64,000 nt of DNA from the NCBI RefSeq assembly GCF_009789235.1, contig NZ_WSTB01000007.1, positions 124,001-188,000 on the forward strand. Direction: 5' to 3'. This document shows positions 1 through 7,340 of this stretch, one piece after another. How positions within the stretch are numbered: position 1 is the first letter of the stretch; each line of letters opens with the position of its first letter. Position numbers and translations under genes: made by a program. Source of the stretch: Flavobacterium hydrocarbonoxydans (GTDB lineage Bacteria > Bacteroidota > Bacteroidia > Flavobacteriales > Flavobacteriaceae). The notes beneath the pieces are model-generated. The model did no database searches. It was not told the origin of the DNA and saw only the letters and a program-made list of their open reading frames with translations.

Positions 1-211
1 GGTATTGTTTTAAATCCTCAAAAGCATTGTGAAAATCGGTTTTTAAAGACGTAAAAGCATCCACAGCCAGCATACAATCAAAACTGGAGTATTCTTGCGG
101 ATAGGAATTACTATCCAAAAAAATGACTTCGCGAAATTGCTGTGACCAACTTAAAAGTTGCTGTTTGAACTGCTCAGGATTCGGAATATGCTTGTGAATT
201 GAAACTCTCAA
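1..211 (-). CDS. pabB: Anthranilate/para-aminobenzoate synthase component I family protein, N-terminal part
   Basis: The reading frame runs off the left edge of the window, so only about 70 N-terminal residues are visible. Short stretches such as IPNPEQFKQQLLSW, FREVIFLDSN and AFEDLKQY resemble the N-terminus of Flavobacterium PabB-type chorismate-utilising enzymes, which make 4-amino-4-deoxychorismate for folate. This assignment is from memory of the family; the catalytic C-terminal domain is outside the window. No ATG fits. A TTG at 211 gives a start beginning LRVSIHK. An upstream in-frame TTG at 235 overlaps the promoter box at 233-240, so the 211 start is preferred. The gene is divergent from the DUF4349 lipoprotein gene. 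Confidence 0.6.
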   Translation of the reverse strand, partial: MRVSIHKHIPNPEQFKQQLLSWSQQFREVIFLDSNSYPQEYSSFDCMLAVDAFTSLKTDFHNAFEDLKQY

Positions 212-232
212 AAATGGATAAATTTTAGACTT

Positions 233-240
233 CAAAATTA
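233..240 (-). promoter_or_regulatory. -7 promoter box for pabB
   Basis: Read on the minus strand this is TAATTTTG, a match to the Bacteroidota sigma-A consensus TAnnTTTG. It lies about 22 bases before the proposed TTG start and argues against a start further upstream. No clear -33 TTTG was found. Confidence 0.45.
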
Positions 241-429
241 CGACAAATATTTTCCCTTGATAAAGTAATCCTGAAAAATATTGGCACACTTTTTAGTATA
301 TCGAATTAGTGCTAATTATTAAAATTTTTCTTGCCATTTGATTAAAAATTACTCTCGATACTTTATCCAACCATTTTTATTTACAGGGTGTAAATAATTT
401 TATTTATTAATCAAATTTCAAAAATTTTT

Positions 430-1326
430 ATGAAAACAATTGCAAAATTAGGTTTGGCCTCATTGGTAATCATCGCATTACTATTTTCTTGTAAAAAAGC
501 AGACAATTCATCTGCGGAAAGCACTGCTGATTATACAGTAGCAACCGACAGCACTGTAGTTTCTTCATCGGCAGCGGTGGAGCAAAAAAACAGCAAACAA
601 AAATTTATCCGAACCGCGGATATTAAATTTAAAGTCAGAAATGTTGCCAAATCTACCTATGCAATTGAAAACGCTGTCCAGAAATTTGGCGGCTATGTTA
701 CCTACACTAATATTCAGAGCACGATACATGACCAGATAAAAACCAAAATTAGCCAGGACAGTACACTTGAAACTACTAAATACAGTGTCGAAAACAACAT
801 CACGATTCGTGTTCCTAATACGCAATTAGATACGGTTATAAAAAGTATTGCCAGACAAATTGATTTCTTAGATTTTAGAGTAATTAAGGCCGATGATGTT
901 TCCTTAAAACTTTTAGCCAATCAGCTTTCGCAAAAAAGAAGTGTAGTAAATGAAAAAAGAGTAGCAAACGCGATTGATAACAAAGGCAAAAAAATAAACG
1001 ATGTTATGGAAGCCGAAAACACATTGGCTAACCAAAAAGAAGAAAATGATAATCGCAAAATCGAAAATTTATCAATTCAGGATCAAATAAACTTTAGTAC
1101 AGTGACATTGCAATTGTATCAAAAGGAAACCATCAGACAAGAAATTATGGCTAGCGAAAAAGACAGCGACGCTTACAAACCTAATTTAGGAATCCAGATT
1201 TTGGATGCCCTGAAAAGCGGCTGGTACATTCTTGAAACGATTCTGGTGGCGTTATTACATCTTTGGCCATTTTTATTATTAGGATTCGGAGGTTTTTTCG
1301 CTTATAAAAAATATGCAAAAAAATAG
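430..1326 (+). CDS. DUF4349 domain-containing lipoprotein
   Basis: Predicted envelope lipoprotein of 298 residues. The N-terminus is a lipoprotein signal with cysteine in ALLFSCKK. A low-complexity Ser/Ala/Thr linker follows (about residues 25-55). Then comes a DUF4349-type region starting near FIRTADIKFKV and containing KFGGYVTY, followed by a charged coiled-coil-like stretch (about 170-220). The C-terminus is a hydrophobic membrane helix (about 270-292) ending in basic residues KKYAKK, so the protein may be held at both ends. The family is of unknown function. No TAnnTTTG box is evident in its AT-rich upstream region. It stands alone between pabB and a DoxX gene. Confidence 0.85.
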   Translation: MKTIAKLGLASLVIIALLFSCKKADNSSAESTADYTVATDSTVVSSSAAVEQKNSKQKFIRTADIKFKVRNVAKSTYAIENAVQKFGGYVTYTNIQSTIHDQIKTKISQDSTLETTKYSVENNITIRVPNTQLDTVIKSIARQIDFLDFRVIKADDVSLKLLANQLSQKRSVVNEKRVANAIDNKGKKINDVMEAENTLANQKEENDNRKIENLSIQDQINFSTVTLQLYQKETIRQEIMASEKDSDAYKPNLGIQILDALKSGWYILETILVALLHLWPFLLLGFGGFFAYKKYAKK

Positions 1327-1350
1327 GTTAAACTGTTAATAAAGTAGTAT

Positions 1351-1378
1351 TTTGATAAGAAAAAATTCGTTATATTTG
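1351..1378 (+). promoter_or_regulatory. Promoter for the DoxX gene
   Basis: TTTG at 1351-1354 and TATATTTG at 1371-1378 match the -33 and -7 Bacteroidota promoter elements with a 16-base gap, slightly short of the usual spacing. Transcription from here would give an unusually long leader of about 145 bases before the ATG at 1531. Confidence 0.5.
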
Positions 1379-1530
1379 ATATAGAATTCCATTAATCCTA
1401 AAATAGGATTATCCTGATTGTAAAATTCTCAATAAAACGGGGTCAAAAAAGGATTTTCATTTATTCAGAATTTAAACAGAAATGCTTTTCAAAACATTAA
1501 CTATTTAACCTATTTAAAATCCTAAATATT

Positions 1531-1908
1531 ATGAAAATTGCTACCATTATTGTCCGCGTTCTGATTGGTCTTTTGTTGCTTTTTGCTTCTATTAGCTTTT
1601 TCTTCAAACTAGCTCCAGAACCAGAAGCCACAGGAAATTTTAAAGCTTTTAATATGGGGTTAGTTGCCTCAACCTATTTACTTCCCTTAGCTAAAACAAT
1701 AGAATTACTTTGTGGAATAGCCTTTGTAACAGGTCGCTATGTAACTTTAGCCAATATCTTGATACTACCTATTACCATCAATATTTTGTTTATTAATTAT
1801 TTCCTGGCTCCTGAAGGTCTGCCAATTGCCGGTCTGCTGTTCTTAGCCAATATATTTTTAATTTACAGATATTGGGATAACTACAGAAGTGTTTTCAAAG
1901 CACAATAA
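1531..1908 (+). CDS. DoxX-family small membrane protein
   Basis: Protein of 125 residues with four hydrophobic segments (about 5-22, 45-65, 70-90, 96-112), the usual size and layout of DoxX-like proteins in Bacteroidota. The conserved pattern around PLAKTIELLCGIAFVTGRY matches the family. Members are integral inner-membrane proteins; some take part in quinone or thiol redox chemistry, but most are uncharacterised and no substrate can be inferred here. The gene is monocistronic and ends just before a strong terminator. Confidence 0.8.
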   Translation: MKIATIIVRVLIGLLLLFASISFFFKLAPEPEATGNFKAFNMGLVASTYLLPLAKTIELLCGIAFVTGRYVTLANILILPITINILFINYFLAPEGLPIAGLLFLANIFLIYRYWDNYRSVFKAQ

Positions 1909-1930
1909 GTGACATTCTTTAAAAAACAAC

Positions 1931-1961
1931 AAACCCGACACCTAAAAAAAGTGCCGGGTTT
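1931..1961 (+). terminator. Rho-independent terminator after the DoxX gene
   Basis: Arms 1931-1941 and 1951-1961 pair over 11 positions with one A/C mismatch around an A-rich loop, followed by TATTTTT. It lies between convergent genes, so it may also serve the lipocalin gene on the minus strand. Confidence 0.85.
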
Positions 1962-1993
1962 ATTTTTACTAATTCAAATTCAAAAAATATTTT

Positions 1994-2536
1994 CTAATTG
2001 GTTTTATCGTGTTTCACCCAAACCAAATCTGTAACTGTATAACCTATTTCCTGTGCTTTTATCAAAAAATCTGCTTTTACACTTTCTGGAATTGTAGTTT
2101 CTCTGGAAAGTATCCACATATTTTTAAGGCTATCACCCGCAACAAGTGCATATTTATAATTTTCATCTACCGCAACTATATTATAACCTGAATAAAACGG
2201 TCCAAAAAAGGAAACTTTCAACATACCAACATTATCGTCTTTTACAAATTTGGCTTTACCAATACTTTCTTCCCATTTGTCTTTTTTAAAGTTATAACCT
2301 TTATTATCTACCCTAATAGTACCATTTTCATTAAGGGAATATTCGGCAGTTACATTATTTAAATCTTTTTCCCATTTATAATCTAATCTGGCAATTTCGT
2401 ACCATTTCCCAAGGTATTTCGCTTTATCAAAATTAGTTACAGCTGTTACACCTTTTGGAATAGTAGCACCACAAGAATAAAGCATCAAGGCTATTCCTGC
2501 TCCTACTATAACCGGAGCGATATATCTATTTTTCAT
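1994..2536 (-). CDS. blc: Blc-type lipocalin lipoprotein
   Basis: Lipoprotein of 180 residues with the signal ending at LYSCGA. The lipocalin signature GKWYEIARLDYKWE (about residues 43-56) is followed by short strand-like segments, and ILSRETTIPE near the C-terminus is the usual second conserved region of Blc. Bacterial lipocalins of this type sit in the outer membrane and bind fatty acids or lysophospholipids, often in envelope stress. Length and motif order are normal for the family. The gene has its own -7 box and is convergent with the DoxX gene. Confidence 0.9.
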   Translation of the reverse strand: MKNRYIAPVIVGAGIALMLYSCGATIPKGVTAVTNFDKAKYLGKWYEIARLDYKWEKDLNNVTAEYSLNENGTIRVDNKGYNFKKDKWEESIGKAKFVKDDNVGMLKVSFFGPFYSGYNIVAVDENYKYALVAGDSLKNMWILSRETTIPESVKADFLIKAQEIGYTVTDLVWVKHDKTN

Positions 2537-2558
2537 ACTGTTGTCATTTTAAATTAGT

Positions 2559-2566
2559 CAAAGTTA
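2559..2566 (-). promoter_or_regulatory. -7 promoter box for the lipocalin gene
   Basis: Minus-strand TAACTTTG matches TAnnTTTG and lies about 23 bases before the ATG at 2536. Confidence 0.5.
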
Positions 2567-2632
2567 ATATTGAGACCGGCAAAACATTTTACAAAATTTC
2601 ATTTCATTTTTATATGATTATAGAAAATAAAA

Positions 2633-2662
2633 AAACCGTCAGAAAATAAATCCTGACGGTTT
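2633..2662 (-). terminator. Terminator after lpdA
   Basis: Perfect 10-base arms AAACCGTCAG (2633-2642) and CTGACGGTTT (2653-2662). Read on the minus strand the hairpin is followed by a T-rich run, placing it directly downstream of lpdA. Confidence 0.85.
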
Positions 2663-2685
2663 CTAAAAATATGATTTTACGTAAA

Positions 2686-4089
2686 TTATACGTGTAATGC
2701 TCTATTGTCTGTAGCTGCTAATGCTGCTTCTTTTACCGCTTCCGCGAAAGTTGGATGCGCGTGGCTCATTCTGGAAATATCTTCAGCAGAAGCTTTAAAT
2801 TCCATTGCAGTAACTGCCTCAGCAATCAAATCTGCTGTACGGGCACCAATCATGTGAACACCTAAAACCTCATCAGTCTTAGCATCAGCAATGATTTTTA
2901 CAAATCCGTCCAAATCTCCACTTGCTCTTGCACGCCCTAAAGCTTTGAAAGGAAAACTTCCTACTTTATATTCAGTTCCGGAAGCTTTTACCTGCTCTTC
3001 TGTTTGTCCAACTGCTGCCACTTCTGGCCAGGTATAAACAACACCAGGAATCAAGTTATAATCGATATGGGGTTTTTGACCAGCCAAGATTTCAGCAACC
3101 ATAGTTCCTTCTTCCTCCGCTTTATGCGCCAACATTGCTCCACGAACAACATCACCAATTGCATAAATATTAGGAACTGAAGTTTGTAAATGATCGTTTA
3201 CCTCAACTTGTCCTCTATCAGAAATTTTAACTCCAGCTTTGTCAGCGTTCAATCCGTCAGTGTAAGGACGACGACCAACAGAAACTAATGAATAATCTCC
3301 TTCTAAAGTAATCGTTTCTCCTTTTGCATTTTCAGCCTGAACAACCACAGCATCGCCGTTTCTTTCTACCGATTTTACTTTGTGAGAAACGTAGAATTTC
3401 ATTCCTTGTTTTTTCAATACTTTCGTCAATTCTTTAGACAAAGCACCATCCATTCCTGGAATAATTCTGTCCATGAATTCTACTACAGAAACCTGTGCTC
3501 CTAAACGCAAGTAAACTTGTCCAAGCTCAATTCCGATAACGCCTCCACCAATAATAACAAGGTGTTTTGGAACTTCTTTTAAAGCCAAAGCCTCAGTAGA
3601 AGTGATGATTCTTTCTTTATCAATTTTAATAAAAGGCAAAGAAGATGGTTTTGAACCTGTAGCAATCACCGTATATTTTGCTTCAATAGTTTCTGATGTT
3701 CCGTCTGCTTTTGCAACAGCAATGTGTGTTGCATCTACGAATGAACCTAAACCATTGAAAACCGTGATTTTATTTTTATCCATTAAGTAGTTGATTCCGC
3801 CTACGGTTTGATCTACAACGGCTTGTTTACGCGCAATCATTTTCTCTAAATTGATTTTCACATCACCCGAAACTTCGATTCCGTGATCTGCAAAATGAGC
3901 AATTTCAGCATAATGATGAGAAGAAGATAATAATGCTTTTGAAGGAATACAACCTACGTTAAGGCAGGTTCCGCCAAGAGAATTGTACTTTTCTACGATT
4001 GCAGTTTTGAAACCTAATTGTGCGCAACGAATTGCTGATACATATCCGCCAGGACCTGAACCTATAATGACTACGTCAAATGAACTCAT
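2686..4089 (-). CDS. lpdA: Dihydrolipoyl dehydrogenase (E3)
   Basis: Flavoprotein of 467 residues, normal length for the E3 subunit that reoxidises dihydrolipoamide in pyruvate, 2-oxoglutarate and branched-chain dehydrogenase complexes and in the glycine cleavage system. FAD-binding GSGPGG is at residues 10-15. The redox disulfide is C42/C47 in GGTCLNVGC. The NAD-binding loop is GGGVIGIELG, the second FAD site is YAIGDVV, and the catalytic HAHPTFAE sits in the dimer interface at the C-terminus. It is transcribed alone, so it probably serves several complexes encoded elsewhere. Confidence 0.96.
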   Translation of the reverse strand: MSSFDVVIIGSGPGGYVSAIRCAQLGFKTAIVEKYNSLGGTCLNVGCIPSKALLSSSHHYAEIAHFADHGIEVSGDVKINLEKMIARKQAVVDQTVGGINYLMDKNKITVFNGLGSFVDATHIAVAKADGTSETIEAKYTVIATGSKPSSLPFIKIDKERIITSTEALALKEVPKHLVIIGGGVIGIELGQVYLRLGAQVSVVEFMDRIIPGMDGALSKELTKVLKKQGMKFYVSHKVKSVERNGDAVVVQAENAKGETITLEGDYSLVSVGRRPYTDGLNADKAGVKISDRGQVEVNDHLQTSVPNIYAIGDVVRGAMLAHKAEEEGTMVAEILAGQKPHIDYNLIPGVVYTWPEVAAVGQTEEQVKASGTEYKVGSFPFKALGRARASGDLDGFVKIIADAKTDEVLGVHMIGARTADLIAEAVTAMEFKASAEDISRMSHAHPTFAEAVKEAALAATDNRALHV

Positions 4090-4116
4090 AGTTTATCTAT
4101 TTTTATTTTAGCGATA

Positions 4117-4124
4117 CAAAATTA
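4117..4124 (-). promoter_or_regulatory. -7 promoter box for lpdA
   Basis: Minus-strand TAATTTTG, 28 bases before the ATG at 4089. Confidence 0.5.
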
Positions 4125-4210
4125 AGGAATAAAGTTTTGTTTAAAGTTTAATTTTCAATGTTTTTTGTGTGAATTTTGAGAGATGCAAGATTTGATTTGG
4201 ATTGGGCATT

Positions 4211-4315
4211 TTACCGCAAAGTTCGCAAAGAGTTAAGCAAATGTTCGCAAAGACTTATTTAAAATTTGCTGGCAAAGTTGAGGACACAAAGTGACAAAAC
4301 CTGAAACCTGAAACT
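4211..4315 (+). repeat. CGCAAAG-family intergenic repeat, left copy flanking the toxin-antitoxin pair
   Basis: Starts TTTTACCGCAAAGTTCGCAAAG, continues through ACTTATTTAAAATTTGCTGG and ends in two ACCTGAA heptamers. The copy at 4932-5059 has the same order of blocks. Between them the two copies bracket the toxin-antitoxin genes in direct orientation. Confidence 0.75.
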
Positions 4316-4342
4316 AAAATCTATGCTCTGAACCTTTAAATA

Positions 4343-4633
4343 TCATGGCTTCCGTTGAGGATCTCTAGAGGTATGAAACACAGAATGAATAACAACATCA
4401 TTTTCGAGAATTTCATAAATAATTACAAAAGGGAATTTTACCAATGTTAATTCTCGGTAATAAGGCTCTTTTTTAATTTCAAATAATTGCGGATTTGTCT
4501 TTAATACTTTTAGATAGGATTTCAAATAAGATAGAAATTGCTTTCCCAAACCCTTACTTCTACTTTCATAAAACTCAATAGATTCGTCAATTTCCTTTTC
4601 TGCTAATGGTAAAATAATAATCTTAAAACCCAT
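4343..4633 (-). CDS. RelE/ParE-family toxin of a type II toxin-antitoxin system
   Basis: Small protein of 96 residues from the ATG at 4633, which matches family N-termini (MGFKIIILPLAEKEI); an alternative in-frame ATG at 4642 adds three residues. The pattern LAEKEIDESIEFYE...GLGKQFL, then the basic segment YYRELTLVKFPFVIIYEI and a final VFHTSRDP, is typical of ParE/RelE folds. Such toxins either cleave mRNA at the ribosome or block gyrase; which applies cannot be read from the sequence. The start overlaps the end of the antitoxin gene, the usual coupled arrangement. Confidence 0.85.
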   Translation of the reverse strand: MGFKIIILPLAEKEIDESIEFYESRSKGLGKQFLSYLKSYLKVLKTNPQLFEIKKEPYYRELTLVKFPFVIIYEILENDVVIHSVFHTSRDPQRKP

Positions 4634-4874
4634 ATTTAGCATTCAAACGTTTTTCTACTTCTTCCCAAGAGCTAGTTTTGTTTTCACCCGAAATATACTT
4701 TTCTCTCTCTTCAGCAACAATATCGTAGTGTGAATCTGAAACAATTGATTTTTTTTCGTCGTGATTTATAGCATCAAAAACACTCTCTAAAATTTCTAAT
4801 TTAGAATCATCTTCAATGAATCTCCCAAAATCACTTATAAGTTTACGTCTTAATTCTTTCGTTTCCATTGTCAT
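4623..4874 (-). CDS. Antitoxin partner of the RelE/ParE toxin
   Basis: Acidic protein of 83 residues (81 if METKEL is the start), first gene of the pair. Predicted helices run through most of the chain. The C-terminal part EKYISGENKTSSWEEVEKRLNAKYGF resembles the tail of addiction-module antitoxins, which wraps the toxin. I see no clear DNA-binding fold at the N-terminus, so autoregulation is only inferred. A -7 box at 4887-4894 leaves a very short leader, which favours the second ATG (4868). Confidence 0.75.
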   Translation of the reverse strand: MTMETKELRRKLISDFGRFIEDDSKLEILESVFDAINHDEKKSIVSDSHYDIVAEEREKYISGENKTSSWEEVEKRLNAKYGF

Positions 4875-4886
4875 TGCACTTTAAAT

Positions 4887-4894
4887 CAAATTTA
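4887..4894 (-). promoter_or_regulatory. -7 promoter box for the toxin-antitoxin operon
   Basis: Minus-strand TAAATTTG, 13 bases before the first possible antitoxin ATG. Confidence 0.5.
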
Positions 4895-4931
4895 AGATTT
4901 TTTAGTTTTGAATTGCGAATTTTGCTTTTAA

Positions 4932-5059
4932 ATTTTACCGCAAAGTTCGCAAAGGGTTACGCAATCCCGATAGCTATCGGGACGCAAAGTCTTATTTAAA
5001 GTTTGCTGGCAAAGTTAAAGGCACAAAGTAACACAACCTGAAACTTGAAACCTGAAACT
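4932..5059 (+). repeat. CGCAAAG-family intergenic repeat, right copy, with nested palindrome
   Basis: Same block order as 4211-4315. It differs by carrying the 16-base perfect palindrome CCCGATAGCTATCGGG (4966-4981) inserted between GCAA and CGCAAAG. It ends with three heptamers (ACCTGAA, ACTTGAA, ACCTGAA; 5036-5056). Confidence 0.75.
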
Positions 5060-5101
5060 AAAAAAACCTTTGTTCCTTTGCAACTCTGAACCTTTGTTAC
5101 T

Positions 5102-5560
5102 CTAAAAAGAAATCACCGTAGAATTCTTTACTTCGCTAATCATAAAAGTACTTTGTGTGCTGCCAATATGCTGTAAAGTTGTGAGTTTGGTTACTAAAAA
5201 TTCTCTGTAGGCTTCCATATCTTTTACTAAAACTTTGAGGATGTAATCATAATCGCCGCTTACGTGATGGCATTCTAAAACTTCGTTTAGCTTGATGACT
5301 TCGCTTTCGAATTTGGTTAGGAATTCTTTGGTGTGCTGAATGAGTTTTAAATGACAGAAAACTACAAACCCTTTTTCGATTTTGGTTTTATCGACTAATG
5401 CTACATAGTTTTTGATAATTCCTTCACGCTCTAACTTTTTGATGCGTTCGTAAACGGCAGTTACCGAAAGATTCAATTTTAGAGATAATTCTTTGGTTGT
5501 TTTTTTACTGTCGGTTTGAAGTAGAACTAAGAGTTTTTTATCGGTAGTGTCTAAGGTCAT
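5102..5560 (-). CDS. Lrp/AsnC-family transcriptional regulator
   Basis: Protein of 152 residues, standard for Lrp/AsnC. The N-terminal winged helix-turn-helix is LDTTDKKLLVLLQTDSKKTTKELSLKLNLS in register with the family, followed by VTAVYERIKKLEREGII as recognition helix region. The C-terminal RAM ligand-binding half contains CHHVSGDYDYILKV, the amino acid sensing signature. It is divergent from a methionine gamma-lyase-like gene, so it probably senses an amino acid and controls that gene, as MdeR does for mdeA in Pseudomonas. That functional link is inferred from position. Confidence 0.92.
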   Translation of the reverse strand: MTLDTTDKKLLVLLQTDSKKTTKELSLKLNLSVTAVYERIKKLEREGIIKNYVALVDKTKIEKGFVVFCHLKLIQHTKEFLTKFESEVIKLNEVLECHHVSGDYDYILKVLVKDMEAYREFLVTKLTTLQHIGSTQSTFMISEVKNSTVISF

Positions 5561-5564
5561 TGGT

Positions 5565-5592
5565 GTGAGTTGTGAGTTGTGAGTTGTGGGTT
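5565..5592 (+). repeat. GTGAGTT heptanucleotide tandem repeat
   Basis: Three exact GTGAGTT units and a fourth with one change (GTGGGTT), lying in the leader of the Lrp gene. It could act as a slippage-prone spacer. Confidence 0.8.
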
Positions 5593-5634
5593 CTTTCCGC
5601 TGAAAAAAAATCTATTGATTGGAGTTTTATCAAA

Positions 5635-5642
5635 CAAAATTA
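5635..5642 (-). promoter_or_regulatory. -7 promoter box for the Lrp gene
   Basis: Minus-strand TAATTTTG, about 75 bases before the Lrp start; the heptamer repeats lie in the resulting leader. Confidence 0.45.
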
Positions 5643-5744
5643 AATTAAAAATCTTATAAATTCATATTTTATAGATTTAAAATCTAATTATAAATACAAT
5701 CATTGATTAATTTTCTAATAAGATGTTATTTTGACTGGATTTCC

Positions 5745-5845
5745 TTTTGAAAACGGATCTCCTAGCCCTGATGGAAACGGCATCCTTTTGTGGTGGGGTT
5801 CACCACAAAAGATATAGTGGACAGCAGGAAATAGCTCCTTAAAAA
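5745..5845 (+). ncRNA. Structured intergenic element, copy A (possible small RNA)
   Basis: About 100 bases shared with 11069-11163 and, inverted, 52904-53001. Conserved blocks are GAAAACGGAT, CCTAGCCC, a central hairpin with perfect arms TTTTGTGGTG (5786-5795) and CACCACAAAA (5801-5810) around GGGTT, and finally GAAATAGCTCCT. Copies B and C carry a C-G pair in place of the T-A pair at 5794/5802. The family might be the Rfam Flavo-1 motif or a related flavobacterial element; I cannot run the covariance model. It sits between the divergent Lrp and PLP-enzyme genes. Confidence 0.6.
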
Positions 5846-5910
5846 TTTCAAATTTCAATGGCAATGGCAATCTCAAACAACAACAAACTAAAAACAATAA
5901 ACGACAAACT

Positions 5911-7113
5911 ATGAAAGACTTTAACCCAGCAGATAAAATTCAGGATTTGCAATATTTTGGTGAATTTGGCGGTGTGAATCCGTCGATTTCGGATTCTTCG
6001 ACTTATACGTTTTTATCGGCAAAAACGATGTTTGATACTTTTGAGGGAAATATGGAGGGCTGTTATTTGTATTCGCGCCATTCTTCGCCAAGTAATTTGT
6101 ATTTGGATCAGGCTTTGGCTGCAATGGAAGGAACGGAAACGGCGAATGTTTCGGCTTCGGGAATGGGGGCGATTACACCTACTCTGTTACAACTTTGTGG
6201 CGCGGGCGATCACATTGTTTCGAGCCGCACGATTTATGGTGGAACGTATGCTTTTTTGAAGAATTTTACTCCGAGGTTTGGAATTGAAACGAGCTTTGTT
6301 GACATCACAAAACTGGATGTTGTTGAAGCGGCAATTACACCAAAAACAAAAGTTTTGTATTGTGAAACGGTGAGTAATCCGCTATTGGAAGTAGCTGATA
6401 TTGCCGGTTTAGCGCAAATTGCTAAAAAGCATAATTTGAAATTGGTGGTTGATAATACTTTCTCACCATTATCGGTTTCTCCGGCAAAATTAGGTGCAGA
6501 TATTGTGATTCACAGTTTAACAAAATACATCAACGGAAGCAGCGATACGGTTGGCGGTGTAACTTGTGCTTCGAAAGAATTTATCAATGCCTTGAAGAAT
6601 GTAAATTCGGGTGCGAGTATGCTTTTAGGACCAACAATGGATAGTTTGCGTTCGGCTAGTGTGATGAAAAACTTACGTACACTTCATATCCGAATTAAAC
6701 AACACAGCCATAATGCGCATTTTCTGGCTGACAAATTCGAAGAAGCGGGTTTAAAAACGGTTTATCCTGGCTTGAAAAGTCATCCGAGTCATGAATTGTA
6801 TAAAACGATGATTAATCCTGAATATGGTTTTGGTGGAATGCTGACAATTGACGTTGGCTCTTTGGCGAAAGCCAATGAATTGATGGAACTGATGCAAGCC
6901 AGAAATCTTGGCTATTTAGCCGTAAGTTTAGGGTTTTATAAAACACTTTTTAGTGCACCGGGAACTTCGACTTCGAGCGAGATTCCGCTGGAAGAGCAAG
7001 CTGCAATGGGACTTACGGATGGATTGATTCGTTTCTCGATTGGGTTGGATAATGATATTCAGCGTACTTACGAGATGATGAAACAATGTATGGTAGAGCT
7101 TAATATTCTTTAG
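5911..7113 (+). CDS. Cys/Met-metabolism PLP enzyme, methionine gamma-lyase-like
   Basis: Protein of 400 residues, normal for the trans-sulfuration family. The PLP-anchoring lysine is K205 in HSLTKYINGSSD, preceded by the VVDNTFSP cofactor motif. YSRHSSPSNLYLDQALAAME and SASGMGAI provide the phosphate-binding and active-site regions. Family members cleave methionine, cystathionine or homocysteine or catalyse gamma-replacement; the exact reaction is not certain. The divergent Lrp regulator resembles the mdeR-mdeA layout in Pseudomonas and favours amino acid breakdown. The gene is followed by a very strong palindromic terminator. Confidence 0.88.
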   Translation: MKDFNPADKIQDLQYFGEFGGVNPSISDSSTYTFLSAKTMFDTFEGNMEGCYLYSRHSSPSNLYLDQALAAMEGTETANVSASGMGAITPTLLQLCGAGDHIVSSRTIYGGTYAFLKNFTPRFGIETSFVDITKLDVVEAAITPKTKVLYCETVSNPLLEVADIAGLAQIAKKHNLKLVVDNTFSPLSVSPAKLGADIVIHSLTKYINGSSDTVGGVTCASKEFINALKNVNSGASMLLGPTMDSLRSASVMKNLRTLHIRIKQHSHNAHFLADKFEEAGLKTVYPGLKSHPSHELYKTMINPEYGFGGMLTIDVGSLAKANELMELMQARNLGYLAVSLGFYKTLFSAPGTSTSSEIPLEEQAAMGLTDGLIRFSIGLDNDIQRTYEMMKQCMVELNIL

Positions 7114-7132
7114 TAACAGATTACATTTTTTC

Positions 7133-7192
7133 CGCCACGAATTCACGAATTAATTGTTTATATAAATTCGTGAATTCGTGGCGTTTTTTTTT
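7133..7192 (+). terminator. Long-stem palindromic terminator after the PLP-enzyme gene
   Basis: Perfect 19-base arms (7133-7151 and 7165-7183) of the form CGCCACGAATTCACGAATT, followed by nine T. The same arms recur at 7271-7319 and, with small changes, 15481-15534, so this is a dispersed repeat acting as terminator. Confidence 0.85.
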
Positions 7193-7270
7193 GTACTTAT
7201 TCACTAAATCGCGTTTATTTTATTTCACGCAGATTTTAAAAAGATTTAAGCAGATTAGCGCAGATTTTTT

Positions 7271-7319
7271 CGCCACGAATTCACGAATTAATTGTTTATA
7301 AATTCGTGAATTCGTGGCG
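7271..7319. repeat. Second copy of the CGCCACGAATTCACGAATT palindrome
   Basis: Identical 19-base arms (7271-7289 and 7301-7319) and near-identical loop, about 140 bases downstream of the first copy. The sequence between them (7193-7270) is AT-rich and includes CACGCAGATT/AGCGCAGATT motifs but no gene. Confidence 0.85.
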
Positions 7320-7340
7320 TTTTATAGTTTTCAACACAAC

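Noticed and set aside
4211..5059. Toxin-antitoxin locus considered as an insertion sequence
   Set aside because: There is no transposase and the flanking repeats belong to a family found elsewhere without such genes.
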